Of a stretch of DNA of 56,192 nucleotides, positions 26,502 to 35,505 are shown piece after piece (position 1 is the stretch's first letter; each line of letters opens with the position of its first letter). The stretch is from Synechococcus sp. SB0662_bin_14 (GTDB lineage: Bacteria; Cyanobacteriota; Cyanobacteriia; PCC-6307; Cyanobiaceae), in assembly GCA_009840445.1 (NCBI GenBank), contig VXNS01000016.1, forward strand, positions 1 through 56,192. The letters run 5' to 3'. The position numbers were made by a program, and so were the translations under genes. The notes beneath the pieces were generated by a model that did no database searches, had not been told where the DNA came from, and saw only the letters and a program-made list of their open reading frames with translations.

Positions 26502-26837
26502 ATGACCGCCAGTTCCCCCACCACAGCCAAGCTGTCAGGGCAGACAACAACCACGCCGGTCCTCGGCGGCGCCCTGCACGAGTGGCGGCAATGGTTGGCC
26601 CCTGGTGTGGTGGTGACTGTTGTTCTTGCCATGGGCGCCCTGCAGAGGGCCGATATTCGCGAGTTGAGCGGCAAAGTTGACCGGATCAACACTGAACTCA
26701 CTGCTGATATTCGGGACGTCAACGGTCGCCTTGATCGGGTGAACAAACGCCTTGATCAGGTGAACATGGGCCTTGATCGCGTCACTGATCAGATGAACGG
26801 ACGCCTTGACCAGATTTATCAACTCCTGCTGCCCTGA
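26502..26837 (+). CDS. Membrane-anchored coiled-coil protein
   Basis: A 111-residue protein. A Ser/Thr-rich N-terminus (1-28) is followed by one membrane span (about 34-48, GVVVTVVLAMGAL) and a C-terminal coiled coil (50-110) built of heptads: GRLDRVN, KRLDQVN, MGLDRVT. The C-terminal half is encoded by a short 21-base tandem repeat (26728-26790), so the coil can grow or shrink by unit slippage. It stands alone between yraN and rsmA on the plus strand. Function unknown; it resembles small spacer or tether proteins of the inner membrane. Confidence 0.7.
   Translation: MTASSPTTAKLSGQTTTTPVLGGALHEWRQWLAPGVVVTVVLAMGALQRADIRELSGKVDRINTELTADIRDVNGRLDRVNKRLDQVNMGLDRVTDQMNGRLDQIYQLLLP
26728..26790 (+). 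repeat. Three tandem 21-bp units inside coiled-coil gene
   Basis: Units begin at 26728, 26749 and 26770, each starting GCCTTGATC and encoding one heptad (RLDxVNx type). A fourth, offset copy begins at 26803 (GCCTTGACC). The period equals seven codons, so unit gain or loss keeps the frame. Confidence 0.85.
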
Positions 26838-26891
26838 GGCGCGTTATCCCATGGCGGCTGCCCCCACGTCCAGCTTTCGAGAAACGCCTCC

Positions 26892-27755
26892 ATGGCCTTG
26901 AAGCGCACCACGGCCGCTGCCACGGGTCTTCCTAGGCCACGACCCCGCAAACGGCTGGGCCAGCACTGGTTGCGGGATCAGCAGGTGTTGCGGCGGATTG
27001 TGGCGGCTGCCCAGGTTGGCCCGGAGGACCGGCTGCTGGAGATCGGCCCCGGTCGAGGAGCGCTGACCGACCATTTGCTGGCCACCCCGGCAGCCGTCGT
27101 CGTGGCCGTGGAGTTGGATCGCCAGCTCGTCGCCGGTTTGCAGCAGCGCTTTGGGGCTGACGAGCGCTTCTCCCTGCTCCAGGGCGATGCCCTGGAGCTG
27201 CTGCGCCAGCCCCTGATCCGCAATCCCAACAAGGTGGTGGCCAACATCCCCTACAACATCACCGGTCCCCTGTTGCAGGGACTCGTGGGCAGTGTGGCGC
27301 AACCACGACAGCCCCAGTTTCAACGGTTGGTTCTGCTGATGCAGAAGGAGGTGGCGGATCGCGTCACGGCCCTGCCGGGGAGCTCTGCCTGTGGGGCCCT
27401 CAGCGTTCGGATCCAACTCCTGGCGGCGGCCCGGACCCTGTGCATCGTGCCCCCAGCCTGTTTTTCACCGCCGCCGGAGGTCACCTCCGCGGTGGTGGTG
27501 CTCACGCCGTACCTGCCGCGCCAGCGCCGTTACGGGCCGGAGCAGGCCCCCTTGCTGGAGCGGCTGCTGCGGGTGGCCTACACCGGGCGCCGCAAGATGC
27601 TCCGCAACACGTTGGGCGGCGTCTGGTCAGTGCCCGGCCTGGAGCAGGCGGCCCGGCAGGCTGCCGTAGACCTGGGACAGCGTCCCCAGGATCTCGATCC
27701 CGATCAGTGGGTAGCCTTGAGCCAAGCGCTGGCGCCTTCCCTTCCCCTGCCATGA
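26892..27755 (+). CDS. rsmA: 16S rRNA (adenine1518/1519-N6)-dimethyltransferase
   Basis: KsgA/RsmA, which dimethylates two adjacent adenines in helix 45 of 16S rRNA late in 30S assembly. The 287-residue protein has RLGQHWLRD, the SAM motif LEIGPGRGALTDHLL, and the target-base motif NIPYNITGPLL, then a C-terminal helical domain with PxVxSAVV-type sequence (PPPEVTSAVVVL). The stop overlaps the ispE ATG by 4 bases (ATGA), so the genes are translationally coupled; rsmA-ispE is a frequent bacterial pair. Confidence 0.95.
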   Translation: MALKRTTAAATGLPRPRPRKRLGQHWLRDQQVLRRIVAAAQVGPEDRLLEIGPGRGALTDHLLATPAAVVVAVELDRQLVAGLQQRFGADERFSLLQGDALELLRQPLIRNPNKVVANIPYNITGPLLQGLVGSVAQPRQPQFQRLVLLMQKEVADRVTALPGSSACGALSVRIQLLAAARTLCIVPPACFSPPPEVTSAVVVLTPYLPRQRRYGPEQAPLLERLLRVAYTGRRKMLRNTLGGVWSVPGLEQAARQAAVDLGQRPQDLDPDQWVALSQALAPSLPLP

Positions 27756-28681
27756 CCTGCCTGAAGCTGGAATCCCCGGCCAAAGTGAACCTGCACCTGG
27801 CCCTGCTGGGTCTGAGGGACGACGGGTTTCATGAGTTGGCCATGGTGATGCAGGCCGTTGATTTTTGCGACGAGCTGGTGTTGGAGTCCCACAGCAGCTT
27901 GCAACTCCACTGCGAAGGGTTGGAATTGGCCAACGATCACACCAACCTGGTGATGCAGGCGGCGCAGTTGCTGCGGAAGGCGTTCCCTGAGCGGCAGTTG
28001 GATGCGCGGATTCGTCTGCGCAAGCGCATTCCCCTGAAAGCGGGGTTGGGGGGTGGCTCCAGCAACGCGGCGGCAGCGCTCATGGGCTTGAATCGGTTCT
28101 GGGACTTGGGACTGTCCACGGAAGAATTGCAGATGTACGGGGCCCGGTTGGGCTCTGACGTGCCCTTTTTCATTGCCGGTGGCACCCAGTTGTGTTTTGG
28201 ACGGGGTGAGCGCCTGGAGCCCGTGGCCAAGCCCGCTGGAGGGGCCGTCTTGCTCAGTAAGCGGATGGATGTCTCCGTGCCCACGGCCTGGGCCTACGGC
28301 ATCTGTCGGGAAGAGTTGGCCCGGGCCTATCTCAAGGGGGAGCAGGCGTTCTGCGGCGCTCGCCAGGCCTTGCGCCGCGGTGAGATGGTGGCGGCGCTCC
28401 ACCGGGGGGACATGACCACGGCAGGGCATCTGCTGTGTAACCAAATGGAAGGCGTGGTCACGGCCCAACTCCCCGCGGTGCGCCAGAACCTGGAGTTGCT
28501 CCGTCAGGCACCGGACTGTTGCGGGGTGTCCATGACGGGCTCCGGTCCCAGTGTGTTTGCCCTCTTCACCACCGTGGACACGGCCCAGGCGGCCCACCGC
28601 ACCTTGGCCAGCCGCCTCAAGACCAACGACATCCAGGCCTGGGTCTGTGGTCTCCGTGGAGACGGCGTTCGCTTTTGCTGA
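27752..28681 (+). CDS. ispE: 4-diphosphocytidyl-2-C-methyl-D-erythritol kinase
   Basis: GHMP-family kinase of the MEP isoprenoid pathway, which feeds carotenoid, phytol and quinone synthesis. The 309-residue protein starts CLKLESPAKVNLHLALLG (substrate motif), has the ATP loop PLKAGLGGGSSNAAAAL, and ends with MTGSGPSVFALF, all three GHMP motifs. The start is the ATG overlapping the rsmA stop. Length and motifs are normal. It is followed by a DUF3082 membrane protein gene 22 bases downstream on the same strand. Confidence 0.95.
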   Translation: MTCLKLESPAKVNLHLALLGLRDDGFHELAMVMQAVDFCDELVLESHSSLQLHCEGLELANDHTNLVMQAAQLLRKAFPERQLDARIRLRKRIPLKAGLGGGSSNAAAALMGLNRFWDLGLSTEELQMYGARLGSDVPFFIAGGTQLCFGRGERLEPVAKPAGGAVLLSKRMDVSVPTAWAYGICREELARAYLKGEQAFCGARQALRRGEMVAALHRGDMTTAGHLLCNQMEGVVTAQLPAVRQNLELLRQAPDCCGVSMTGSGPSVFALFTTVDTAQAAHRTLASRLKTNDIQAWVCGLRGDGVRFC

Positions 28682-28703
28682 AACCCTGCACACAGGTGCT
28701 GTC

Positions 28704-29024
28704 ATGATCCAACCCGCCCCCTCCCCCACGGATCCCGCTCCTGGCAATTCGCCGCGCCCACGGCACGGACCCCTCCGCTATCTGACGGGCGCCTTGAGCA
28801 GTGGTCTATTTGCCGTGCTCTCCTGGTTGGTGGCCGAGAGGCTGGTGGTGCATTTCACTCTCCATCCCCCCCACTACAGCAAGCCCGTTGCCCAGAGCAT
28901 TGCCGTAGGCCTCAAGACCATCCTCGTTGGCACGAGCTTCCTGGCGGTCTTCAGCTTCAGCCTCATTGCCGTGGGACTGTCTCTGTTGCTGGTGCGGTCA
29001 CTACTGCCCAGTGCCGGCCGTTGA
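28704..29024 (+). CDS. DUF3082-family membrane protein
   Basis: A 106-residue protein with a Pro-rich N-terminus (1-25) and two predicted membrane spans (about 30-46 and 70-100). It carries the cyanobacterial DUF3082 pattern: GALSSGLFAVLSW, and AQSIAVGLKTILVGTSFLAVF. Function is unknown. It lies between ispE and pdhB in the same direction, as I recall for other marine picocyanobacteria, which supports the start at ATG 28704. Confidence 0.75.
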   Translation: MIQPAPSPTDPAPGNSPRPRHGPLRYLTGALSSGLFAVLSWLVAERLVVHFTLHPPHYSKPVAQSIAVGLKTILVGTSFLAVFSFSLIAVGLSLLLVRSLLPSAGR

Positions 29025-29059
29025 ATTGGCCGCTAGCCTGGGGCAAGGATTGATTTGCC

Positions 29060-29155
29060 ATGACCCCCCACGACCTGGGCCTTCTGGCCTTGCTCCTGAG
29101 TCCCGGATTGATGCTGTCCGTACTGCTGCTCACCAGCTTTGCCGCGGGTGGCTGA
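29060..29155 (+). CDS. Small hydrophobic peptide, 31 residues
   Basis: A short frame from ATG 29060 starting MTPHDLGLLALLL, with a single hydrophobic helix covering almost the whole peptide and ending AAGG. The size and shape resemble small photosystem or cytochrome subunits, but it matches none that I know (PsaI, PsaM, PetL, PetN, PsbX and PsbK were considered). It lies 35 bases after the DUF3082 gene in the run towards pdhB. Supported by layout only; it could be a chance frame. Confidence 0.4.
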   Translation: MTPHDLGLLALLLSPGLMLSVLLLTSFAAGG

Positions 29156-29278
29156 GCCACACCCGAATCAACGTTCGGGTCACGCTCGAGCCCCGTTGGG
29201 ACATCAGCGCTCCCCGGCCTGGGTTAGCATCCAGGGGTTTTGTTTCAGGGCCTGCTGCGGGCGGGCATCCCCGGGTCT

Positions 29279-30262
29279 GTGGCAGAAACCCTTCTTTTCA
29301 ACGCTCTCCGCGAAGCCATCGACGAGGAAATGGAGCGGGATCCCCATGTGCTGGTCATCGGGGAAGACGTGGGTCACTACGGTGGCTCCTATAAGGTCAC
29401 CAAAGATCTTCACAAGAAGTACGGGGATCTTCGGCTTCTGGATACCCCCATCGCGGAGAACAGCTTCACCGGCATGGCGGTTGGTGCAGCCATGACGGGC
29501 CTGCGGCCCATCGTGGAGGGCATGAACATGGGCTTTTTGCTCCTCGCCTTCAACCAGATTTCCAACAACATGGGCATGTTGCGCTACACCAGCGGCGGCA
29601 ACTACACCATTCCCGTGGTGGTGCGGGGACCAGGGGGCGTGGGACGGCAGTTGGGGGCAGAGCACAGTCAGCGGCTGGAGGCCTATTTCCATGCCGTTCC
29701 CGGCATCAGGATCGTGGCGTGCAGCACCCCCACCAATGCCAAGGGCCTGCTGAAAGCCGCCATCCGTGACGACAACCCGGTGCTGTTTTTTGAGCACGTG
29801 CTGCTCTACAACCTGAGCGAAGAGTTGCCGAAAGGGTCCTACACCTGTGCCCTGGACCAGGCGGAACTGGTGCGGGAGGGCAAGGACGTCACCCTGCTCA
29901 CCTATTCCCGCATGCGCCACCACTGCGGGAGGGCCGTGGAGCAACTCACCGCACTGGGCCATGATCCGGAACTCATCGACTTGATCAGCCTCAAACCCTT
30001 TGACCTGGACACCATCACCGCGTCCATCCGCAAGACCCACCGGGTGGTCATCGTGGAGGAGTGCATGAAAACCGGCGGCATTGGCGCCGAGCTGGTGGCC
30101 CTGATCAGCGAGCATTGCTTCGACGAGCTGGATGCCCGGCCCGTGCGCCTCTCCTCCCAGGACATTCCCACCCCCTACAACGGGACCCTGGAAAACCACA
30201 CCATCATCCAGCCCCACCAGATCGTGGAAACCTGTCAAAACCTGATTCGAGGTCACATCTGA
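29279..30262 (+). CDS. pdhB: Pyruvate dehydrogenase E1 component, beta subunit
   Basis: Beta chain of the thiamine-diphosphate E1 enzyme that decarboxylates pyruvate and loads acetyl groups on the lipoyl E2. The 327-residue protein starts at GTG 29279 ([17 protein letters not shown]). It has [17 protein letters not shown] with the cofactor-binding glutamate region, the [13 protein letters not shown] segment and the C-terminal transketolase domain. A longer frame from TTG 29240 exists but its extra 13 residues are not conserved-looking. pdhA is elsewhere. secD starts one base after the stop. Confidence 0.94.
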   Translation: MAETLLFNALREAIDEEMERDPHVLVIGEDVGHYGGSYKVTKDLHKKYGDLRLLDTPIAENSFTGMAVGAAMTGLRPIVEGMNMGFLLLAFNQISNNMGMLRYTSGGNYTIPVVVRGPGGVGRQLGAEHSQRLEAYFHAVPGIRIVACSTPTNAKGLLKAAIRDDNPVLFFEHVLLYNLSEELPKGSYTCALDQAELVREGKDVTLLTYSRMRHHCGRAVEQLTALGHDPELIDLISLKPFDLDTITASIRKTHRVVIVEECMKTGGIGAELVALISEHCFDELDARPVRLSSQDIPTPYNGTLENHTIIQPHQIVETCQNLIRGHI

Positions 30263-30263
30263 A

Positions 30264-31742
30264 ATGGTCCGTCAAGGATGGCTCCCCGTGATCCTGGCCA
30301 TGGTCCTGGCTGCGGCGGTGTTGCTGGGCAATCAGTCGCTCCAGTTGGGGCTGGATCTACGGGGCGGGCACCAGCTCAGCGCCCGGGTGTTGAGTCCCGA
30401 CCCCCAGGTGGTCCTCACCGCCACGGACCTGGACGGGGTGAAGAACGTGATCCAGCGGCGCATCGACGGCCTGGGACTCGCCCAGACCCGGATCCAGACC
30501 GTGGGTTCTGATCGGGTGGTGGTGCAACTGCCCACGGTCCAGCCCGCCCCCGGTGAGGATGCAGAGGCGGAGGCCACGGCGGACGACACCTTGCAGCAGG
30601 TGGCCAACCAGATCACGGAAAAGGCTGTTCTCCAGTTCGGGGTGTTGCGCTCCAGTGAGGTGGATCGCTACGCGGCGTTGGTGCAGGAGCGCCGGAATGC
30701 GCAGGTTGCAGTCTTCCTTGGTGAACAGCAACTGGAACAGTTGCAGCGCAGCCGGGGCGACGGCGAGCAACGTCGCGCCGTGAAGGAGGAGTTGGAAGCC
30801 TCTCGAACAACCTTTGACCAGTTGGAGCAGGACGTTGGCCGGTTGTTTGACCTGCGGCCCCTCACCGGTGACGATCTGGTGCAAGTGGTGGCTGAGCCCA
30901 ACCTTGAATCCCAGGGGGAGTATTACCAACTCAGCCTCACTTTTTCCGCCGCCGGCGGCCAGGCCTTTGCGGATCTCACCAAGGAAGTGGCCGCCGACTC
31001 CAACCTGCGGCTGGCCATTCTTCTGGACGGTCGCTCCATCAGTGAAGCCACCGTGGGGCCGGAGTTTCGGGAGAACGGCATCACGGGAGGCGGGGCCAGG
31101 ATTACCGGCACCTTCACCCTGGAGCAGGCCCGTGAACTGGAGGTGCAACTTCGCGGCGGCTCCCTGCCCTACGAGACCGAGATTGTGGAACAGCGCAGCG
31201 TGGGCGCCACGCTGGGATCCGACAACGTGCGCCGCAGCCTGAGTGCGGCACTGGTGGGTCTGGCGCTGGTGAGTGGATTGATGGTGTGGATCTATCGGCT
31301 TCCCGGCCTGGTGGCGGTTGCCGCCCTGGCCATCTACGCCCTCTTCAACCTGGCGGTCTACGCCCTGGTGCCGGTGGTGCTGACCCTGCCGGGTATTGCG
31401 GGCCTGATCTTGAGTTTCGGCATGGCCGTTGATGCCAACGTGCTCATCTTTGAACGCATCCGGGAGGAGTTGCGCTCGGGCCGCAAGCTCTACCAGGCCG
31501 TGGAGACCGGCTTCAGCCGCGCCTTCAGTTCCATTCTCGACGGCAGCGTCACCACCCTGATCAGTTGCTTGGCCCTGGGCTACCTGGGCAGTGGCCTGGT
31601 GCGTGGTTTTGCCATCACCCTGGGTATTGGCGTGAGTCTCAGCCTGTTCACGAGTCTGGTGTGTAGCAGGACTCTGTTGAAAACCAGTCTCTTCCTGTAT
31701 CCAGCCCTACGCCGGATGAAGTACTTCCAGCCTGTGCAATGA
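30264..31742 (+). CDS. secD: Protein translocase subunit SecD
   Basis: Proton-driven partner of SecYEG that helps pull proteins across the cytoplasmic and thylakoid membranes. The 492-residue protein has one N-terminal span (7-25), then LGLDLRGGHQL (the GLDLRGG signature) and a large lumenal/periplasmic domain (about 45-320). Five C-terminal spans follow, including AVDANVLIFERIREELR and the GSVTTLI segment. Length is normal for cyanobacteria. It is coupled to pdhB (1-base gap) and overlaps secF by 4 bases. Confidence 0.96.
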   Translation: MVRQGWLPVILAMVLAAAVLLGNQSLQLGLDLRGGHQLSARVLSPDPQVVLTATDLDGVKNVIQRRIDGLGLAQTRIQTVGSDRVVVQLPTVQPAPGEDAEAEATADDTLQQVANQITEKAVLQFGVLRSSEVDRYAALVQERRNAQVAVFLGEQQLEQLQRSRGDGEQRRAVKEELEASRTTFDQLEQDVGRLFDLRPLTGDDLVQVVAEPNLESQGEYYQLSLTFSAAGGQAFADLTKEVAADSNLRLAILLDGRSISEATVGPEFRENGITGGGARITGTFTLEQARELEVQLRGGSLPYETEIVEQRSVGATLGSDNVRRSLSAALVGLALVSGLMVWIYRLPGLVAVAALAIYALFNLAVYALVPVVLTLPGIAGLILSFGMAVDANVLIFERIREELRSGRKLYQAVETGFSRAFSSILDGSVTTLISCLALGYLGSGLVRGFAITLGIGVSLSLFTSLVCSRTLLKTSLFLYPALRRMKYFQPVQ

Positions 31743-32791
31743 CCTCCAGCGAGATTGTCCCCACACCCCCCGAGTCCCCGTCAGTGCCAGCCTCTGAAGC
31801 CGCTGGTCCCCCGGGGACTTTCACAGGGTTTCAAGCGAGCCGTTATCGCAGGTTGCTGCTGCTGCTCTCGACCGTGATGGTGGTGGTGTCCCTGTTGGGA
31901 TTCCTGGTGAACGGCATGGACCCGCAAATCCGCGCCCCGCTGCGGGCGGGGTTGGATTTCCGTGGTGGCACCAGCATCCAACTGGAGTTGGCCTGCCATG
32001 ATCCCGGACCCTGCACAACCAGCCAGCGCCTCCGGTTGCCGCTGGTGCGCTCTGTCCTGGCGGACGTGCAGTTGGAGCCGGCGGGAGACCAGCAGCCCGC
32101 CCCGGCCCTTTCCAGCTTCAACGTCCAGCTTCTGGATAACGGCGAGGGGGTTCTGCTGCGCTCCACGGCCTTGACCATTGCCCAGGCCCAAGCCATCGAG
32201 GAGCAGCTTGCCACGGCCGAATCCCTCGCCCCCTTTCAACGGGAGCGCACCCAGGTGGACACCATCGGACCGTCCCTTGGGGTCCAGTTGCTGCAGTCCG
32301 CCCTTCGGGCTTTGGGCGTTGCATTTCTGGGGGTGGCCCTCTACATCGCCTTCCGCTTTTCCCCCCTCAATGCCGCCTTGGCCCTGGGGGCCCTGGTCCA
32401 TGACGTGGTGATCGTGGCGGGGCTCTTTGCCTGGCTGGGGCAGGTGTGGGACGTGCAGGTGGGCAGCCTCTTTGCCGTGGCCCTGCTGACCCTGGCGGGC
32501 TACTCCGTCAACGACACCGTGGTGGTCTTTGACCGCATCCGGGAAACGGATCGCCTCCACCCCCGGCTTGGCGTCATTGCCCGCATTGACCGCTCCATCG
32601 CCGCCAGCCTGGTGCGCTCCCTCAACACCTCCGTCACCACGGAACTTCCCATCCTGGCTCTGGCCTTCTTCAGCGGAGGAGAGTTGCGCTGGTTTGCCGT
32701 GGCCCTGGCCTTCGGGATCGGGGTAGGGACCTATTCCTCCTTGTTTGTGGCGCCCCTGCTTCTGGGTCTGTTGAAGAAAGACACGGCATGA
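31739..32791 (+). CDS. secF: Protein translocase subunit SecF
   Basis: Second half of the SecDF translocation motor, 350 residues. After a Pro/Ser-rich N-terminus (1-30) come the first span (about 38-58), AGLDFRGGTSIQLE (the SecF signature), a small lumenal domain and five C-terminal spans with YSVNDTVVVFDRIRE and LNTSVTTELPILA. It overlaps both neighbours by 4 bases, so secD-secF and the following small gene are translated together. Confidence 0.96.
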   Translation: MTSSEIVPTPPESPSVPASEAAGPPGTFTGFQASRYRRLLLLLSTVMVVVSLLGFLVNGMDPQIRAPLRAGLDFRGGTSIQLELACHDPGPCTTSQRLRLPLVRSVLADVQLEPAGDQQPAPALSSFNVQLLDNGEGVLLRSTALTIAQAQAIEEQLATAESLAPFQRERTQVDTIGPSLGVQLLQSALRALGVAFLGVALYIAFRFSPLNAALALGALVHDVVIVAGLFAWLGQVWDVQVGSLFAVALLTLAGYSVNDTVVVFDRIRETDRLHPRLGVIARIDRSIAASLVRSLNTSVTTELPILALAFFSGGELRWFAVALAFGIGVGTYSSLFVAPLLLGLLKKDTA

Positions 32792-33072
32792 ACTCCTTAT
32801 TGCGTGGCCTGCAACGGCTGGTGCTTGTGCTGATGACCCTTCTGGCGCTGCTGCAGTTGGGGGACGAGCTGGGCCTGTTGTTGGATCACTTCACCTGGAC
32901 CGCCATGGGCTACAGCCTCAAGGCGCACCCTCTGGCCGTGCTTAACCTTCTGGCCCTTCCTGTGCTGTGGCCACGCCAGCCGCGCCGCCCAGCAGCCAGC
33001 GGTCCATCACGTCATGAATCAGCACCTCACGGACCAGCACCTGCAGCACCACCACCAGCGGCAAGGCCATAA
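32788..33072 (+). CDS. Small membrane protein coupled to secF
   Basis: A 94-residue frame overlapping the secF stop by 4 bases. It has two hydrophobic helices (about 10-33 and 45-62) joined by LLDHFTWTAMGYSLKAHP. The last 30 residues are Pro/Ala-rich and run antisense over the 3' end of the perM gene, so the functional part may be the first 62 residues. The tight coupling suggests a function with the translocase or simply shared expression. No known family is recognised. Confidence 0.6.
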   Translation: MNSLLRGLQRLVLVLMTLLALLQLGDELGLLLDHFTWTAMGYSLKAHPLAVLNLLALPVLWPRQPRRPAASGPSRHESAPHGPAPAAPPPAARP

Positions 33073-34045
33073 GCAGCCCCAGCGGACCCAGAAGGACCGC
33101 AAACACGAACTGGGACAACAGGGCCAGGCCAGGCAAAAGCTTCACCTGCTTGTGCATCACGAACGGGGTAATCAAGTAACTCTCCACGTTCTGAATCACC
33201 AGGTAAAGAACCACCACGGCCATGGCGCGCCATGGGGAATCCAGCAGGGCCACGGAGGCGGGGAAAACGGTGCTGATGGTGGGGCCGATGTTGGGAATCA
33301 CGTTCAGCAGCCCAGCCACCAGGGCATTGGCCACCACGGGCCTGACCCCCAGCACGGCCAAGCCAATCCCGGCCAACCCCGCCACACAGAAGGAGCTAAT
33401 CAATAGTCCCACGATCCAGTTGCCCAAGGCGCTGGAACAGTGGCCGAGCACAACCTGCAGGCGGCGGCGGTAGAAGCTGGGCGCCAAGCGGACGGCCAAC
33501 GCCTGATAGGGCTTGGGCTGGGCGGTCAGCATCACCGCCAGCACCAGCACAATCACCACTGTCACCAACCCGCTGCCCAGGTTGCCTGCCAAATCCAGAA
33601 TTCCCCTCAGGCTTCTCTCCAGGGTGTTGCCCACATTTGTGCTGGTGATGGCGCGAAACAGCTCGGAAAGACTTTCCGGCAGGTCCGATTCACTGCCATA
33701 GATATTGAGGATCACGGCACGGTAGTTGAGATCAATGAGATCCAGCAGGGTGTTCAAGGCCCGGGGCAGATTCTCGATGATTTCACGCAACTCCTTGACA
33801 AACGGGGGAAACAGCACCACCCCGCTCACCAGGACAAGCACACTCAGGCCCAAAAGAACCACCATCAATGCCCCGGAGCGCCGCCAACCGCAGTGGCCCT
33901 CTATGGCCCGCACGGGCAGATTCAGGGCGACGGACAGGACAATGGCGGTGAACAACACCAACATCACCTCCCTGAGGCTCCAGAGCAACAGCAGCACTGC
34001 CAGCAGCGCCAGCAGGCCCAGCCACTGCCCGAAGCCCATGGGCAT
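32942..34045 (-). CDS. AI-2E/PerM family transporter
   Basis: Polytopic membrane protein of 367 residues with about eight helices and the PerM-family elements: an N-terminal pair of spans, a large helical cytosolic insertion (about 75-170), and GLLNVIPNIGPTISTVFPA near two thirds of the length. Family members export AI-2, sodium/protons or auxin-like compounds; the substrate here is unknown. The start is taken at ATG 34045 (MPMGFGQW), leaving 4 bases after the psb28 stop; the longer frame upstream would overlap psb28 entirely. Convergent 3' overlap with the small gene after secF. Confidence 0.85.
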   Translation of the reverse strand: MPMGFGQWLGLLALLAVLLLLWSLREVMLVLFTAIVLSVALNLPVRAIEGHCGWRRSGALMVVLLGLSVLVLVSGVVLFPPFVKELREIIENLPRALNTLLDLIDLNYRAVILNIYGSESDLPESLSELFRAITSTNVGNTLERSLRGILDLAGNLGSGLVTVVIVLVLAVMLTAQPKPYQALAVRLAPSFYRRRLQVVLGHCSSALGNWIVGLLISSFCVAGLAGIGLAVLGVRPVVANALVAGLLNVIPNIGPTISTVFPASVALLDSPWRAMAVVVLYLVIQNVESYLITPFVMHKQVKLLPGLALLSQFVFAVLLGPLGLLMALPLVVVLQVLVREVLIHDVMDRWLLGGAAGVATAQEGPEG

Positions 34046-34049
34046 CCGC

Positions 34050-34385
34050 CTAGCTCTGGGCAAAGTCCAGGTTGGCACGCTTGGCATAGCGCTGGGCAAA
34101 ACGCATGAACCGCTCAAACTCCTCCAGTGTCTTCCACGTGTAGGTGGCTTCAATGGCGCTGGCACGACCATTAACAAAGCGGCCCCTCACCTCCCGGCTC
34201 ACCAGTTCGCCTTCCTCATCCACGAGAAACATGCCGGAAATGGCGCTGGTCACCTCCTGTCCCAAGGCATCCGGCTCATCAAAAACAAAAATGGCCTGGC
34301 CAGTTTCCCCATCCCTGGAGCGGGTCATGCGGATGTCCGGAATGACGGTCTCGTCAACGCCCCGAAAAAACTGAATGGCCGCCAT
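34050..34385 (-). CDS. psb28: Photosystem II assembly protein Psb28
   Basis: A cytoplasmic-side assembly factor of 111 residues that binds PSII intermediates containing CP47 and supports chlorophyll-protein synthesis. It begins [17 protein letters not shown], the typical Psb28 opening, with [20 protein letters not shown] in the centre. The start is ATG 34385; five upstream residues in frame are not part of the family. It is followed 4 bases later by the PerM gene. Confidence 0.95.
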   Translation of the reverse strand: MAAIQFFRGVDETVIPDIRMTRSRDGETGQAIFVFDEPDALGQEVTSAISGMFLVDEEGELVSREVRGRFVNGRASAIEATYTWKTLEEFERFMRFAQRYAKRANLDFAQS

Positions 34386-34409
34386 TACAAATGTTCCCAA
34401 AGCGGCAGC

Positions 34410-35453
34410 CTACAAGCTGTGGTTCAAAAGCGTCGGCTCCATGGCCAGAAGCCGTTGGGCCACGGCGGCGCTGGACAGGCCTTCCCGTGCCAGGGGAACC
34501 GGAGTGTGGGGACTCCGCGCCAGGCCATGGGCATAGGTGCGGTCGTAGTAGTTGAGAATCACTTGGCAGGCCAGGCGGAGATTGCCGTCGGCAATGGCCT
34601 CCACCGCCTGTCGGGTCCGCTGTGGTCCCAGGCGTTTGCCAATGCGCCGGGTCGCCTCCACAAGCTCCGGCCGCGGCATGGGGCCATAGGTGGCCAGCAG
34701 GTGGTCCAGCCGCTCATGCTCCGGTCGCTGCAACGCCACCAGCGGCGCCTGCTCCATCTGGTGGAACAACTCGGGCGGAATTCGGCAACAGCCCACCTGA
34801 ACACTCTCCGCCTCAATCCAGAGCACCCGATGGGGGGAGACCGCCTGCAAGGCCATGGCGATGTGGTTTTCAAACTGCTCGGTGGTGGGCTGGCGCGGCT
34901 GACCCACCCCCCCGAAGCTGCTGCCCCGATGGTGGGCCAACCCCTCCAGATCCAACACCTGGGCCCCGGCAACGCGAAGGGCATGGAGCACCTCCGTTTT
35001 GCCGCTGCCGGTGTGGCCGCCAAGGAGCACGACGGGGCGCGGCTGGGCCAGGTCCTGGCGCAGCCAGCGCCGAAAGGCTTTGTAGCCACCGTCCAGGAGG
35101 GTGCAAGGCAAGTCGCAGGTTTCCAGGAGCCAGGCGGTGCTGCTGCTGCGCAGTCCGCCACGCCAGCAATGCACCCGCAGGTTGGCGGCATCCCCTGCCA
35201 GGGCAGCGGCCTGCTCCGCCAGCACGGCCAGCCGTGGTCCCACCAACTCCAACCCATGACCCACGGCGGCGCGCCGGCCCTGTTGTTTGTACAGGGTCCC
35301 CACCGCAGCCCGCTCCTCGTCGCTGAAGAGGGGAAGGTTGTGGGCGCCAGGGATATGACCACGGGCAAACTCTCCGGGGCTCCGCACGTCCAGCACGGGA
35401 CCGTCTGCCTTCAGAAAACGGTCACAGGGGAGGGAACAGGCCATGGACTGCAT
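34410..35453 (-). CDS. mnmH: tRNA 2-selenouridine/geranyl-2-thiouridine synthase (MnmH/SelU)
   Basis: Modifies the wobble 2-thiouridine of tRNAs using selenophosphate or geranyl diphosphate. The 347-residue protein has an N-terminal rhodanese domain with active-site CWRGG (Cys at about 96) and a C-terminal P-loop domain with GGHTGSGKTEVLHAL. It begins ATG 35453 or ATG 35444 (MACSLPC). It is divergent from the GUN4 gene, with about 50-60 bases between likely starts. Whether this organism makes selenophosphate cannot be judged from this window. Confidence 0.92.
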   Translation of the reverse strand: MQSMACSLPCDRFLKADGPVLDVRSPGEFARGHIPGAHNLPLFSDEERAAVGTLYKQQGRRAAVGHGLELVGPRLAVLAEQAAALAGDAANLRVHCWRGGLRSSSTAWLLETCDLPCTLLDGGYKAFRRWLRQDLAQPRPVVLLGGHTGSGKTEVLHALRVAGAQVLDLEGLAHHRGSSFGGVGQPRQPTTEQFENHIAMALQAVSPHRVLWIEAESVQVGCCRIPPELFHQMEQAPLVALQRPEHERLDHLLATYGPMPRPELVEATRRIGKRLGPQRTRQAVEAIADGNLRLACQVILNYYDRTYAHGLARSPHTPVPLAREGLSSAAVAQRLLAMEPTLLNHSL

Positions 35454-35505
35454 TGTCCCTGTTGGCGGCCCCTACCATGGAGCACAGTGTTGTTTGTCTC
35501 CCGGG

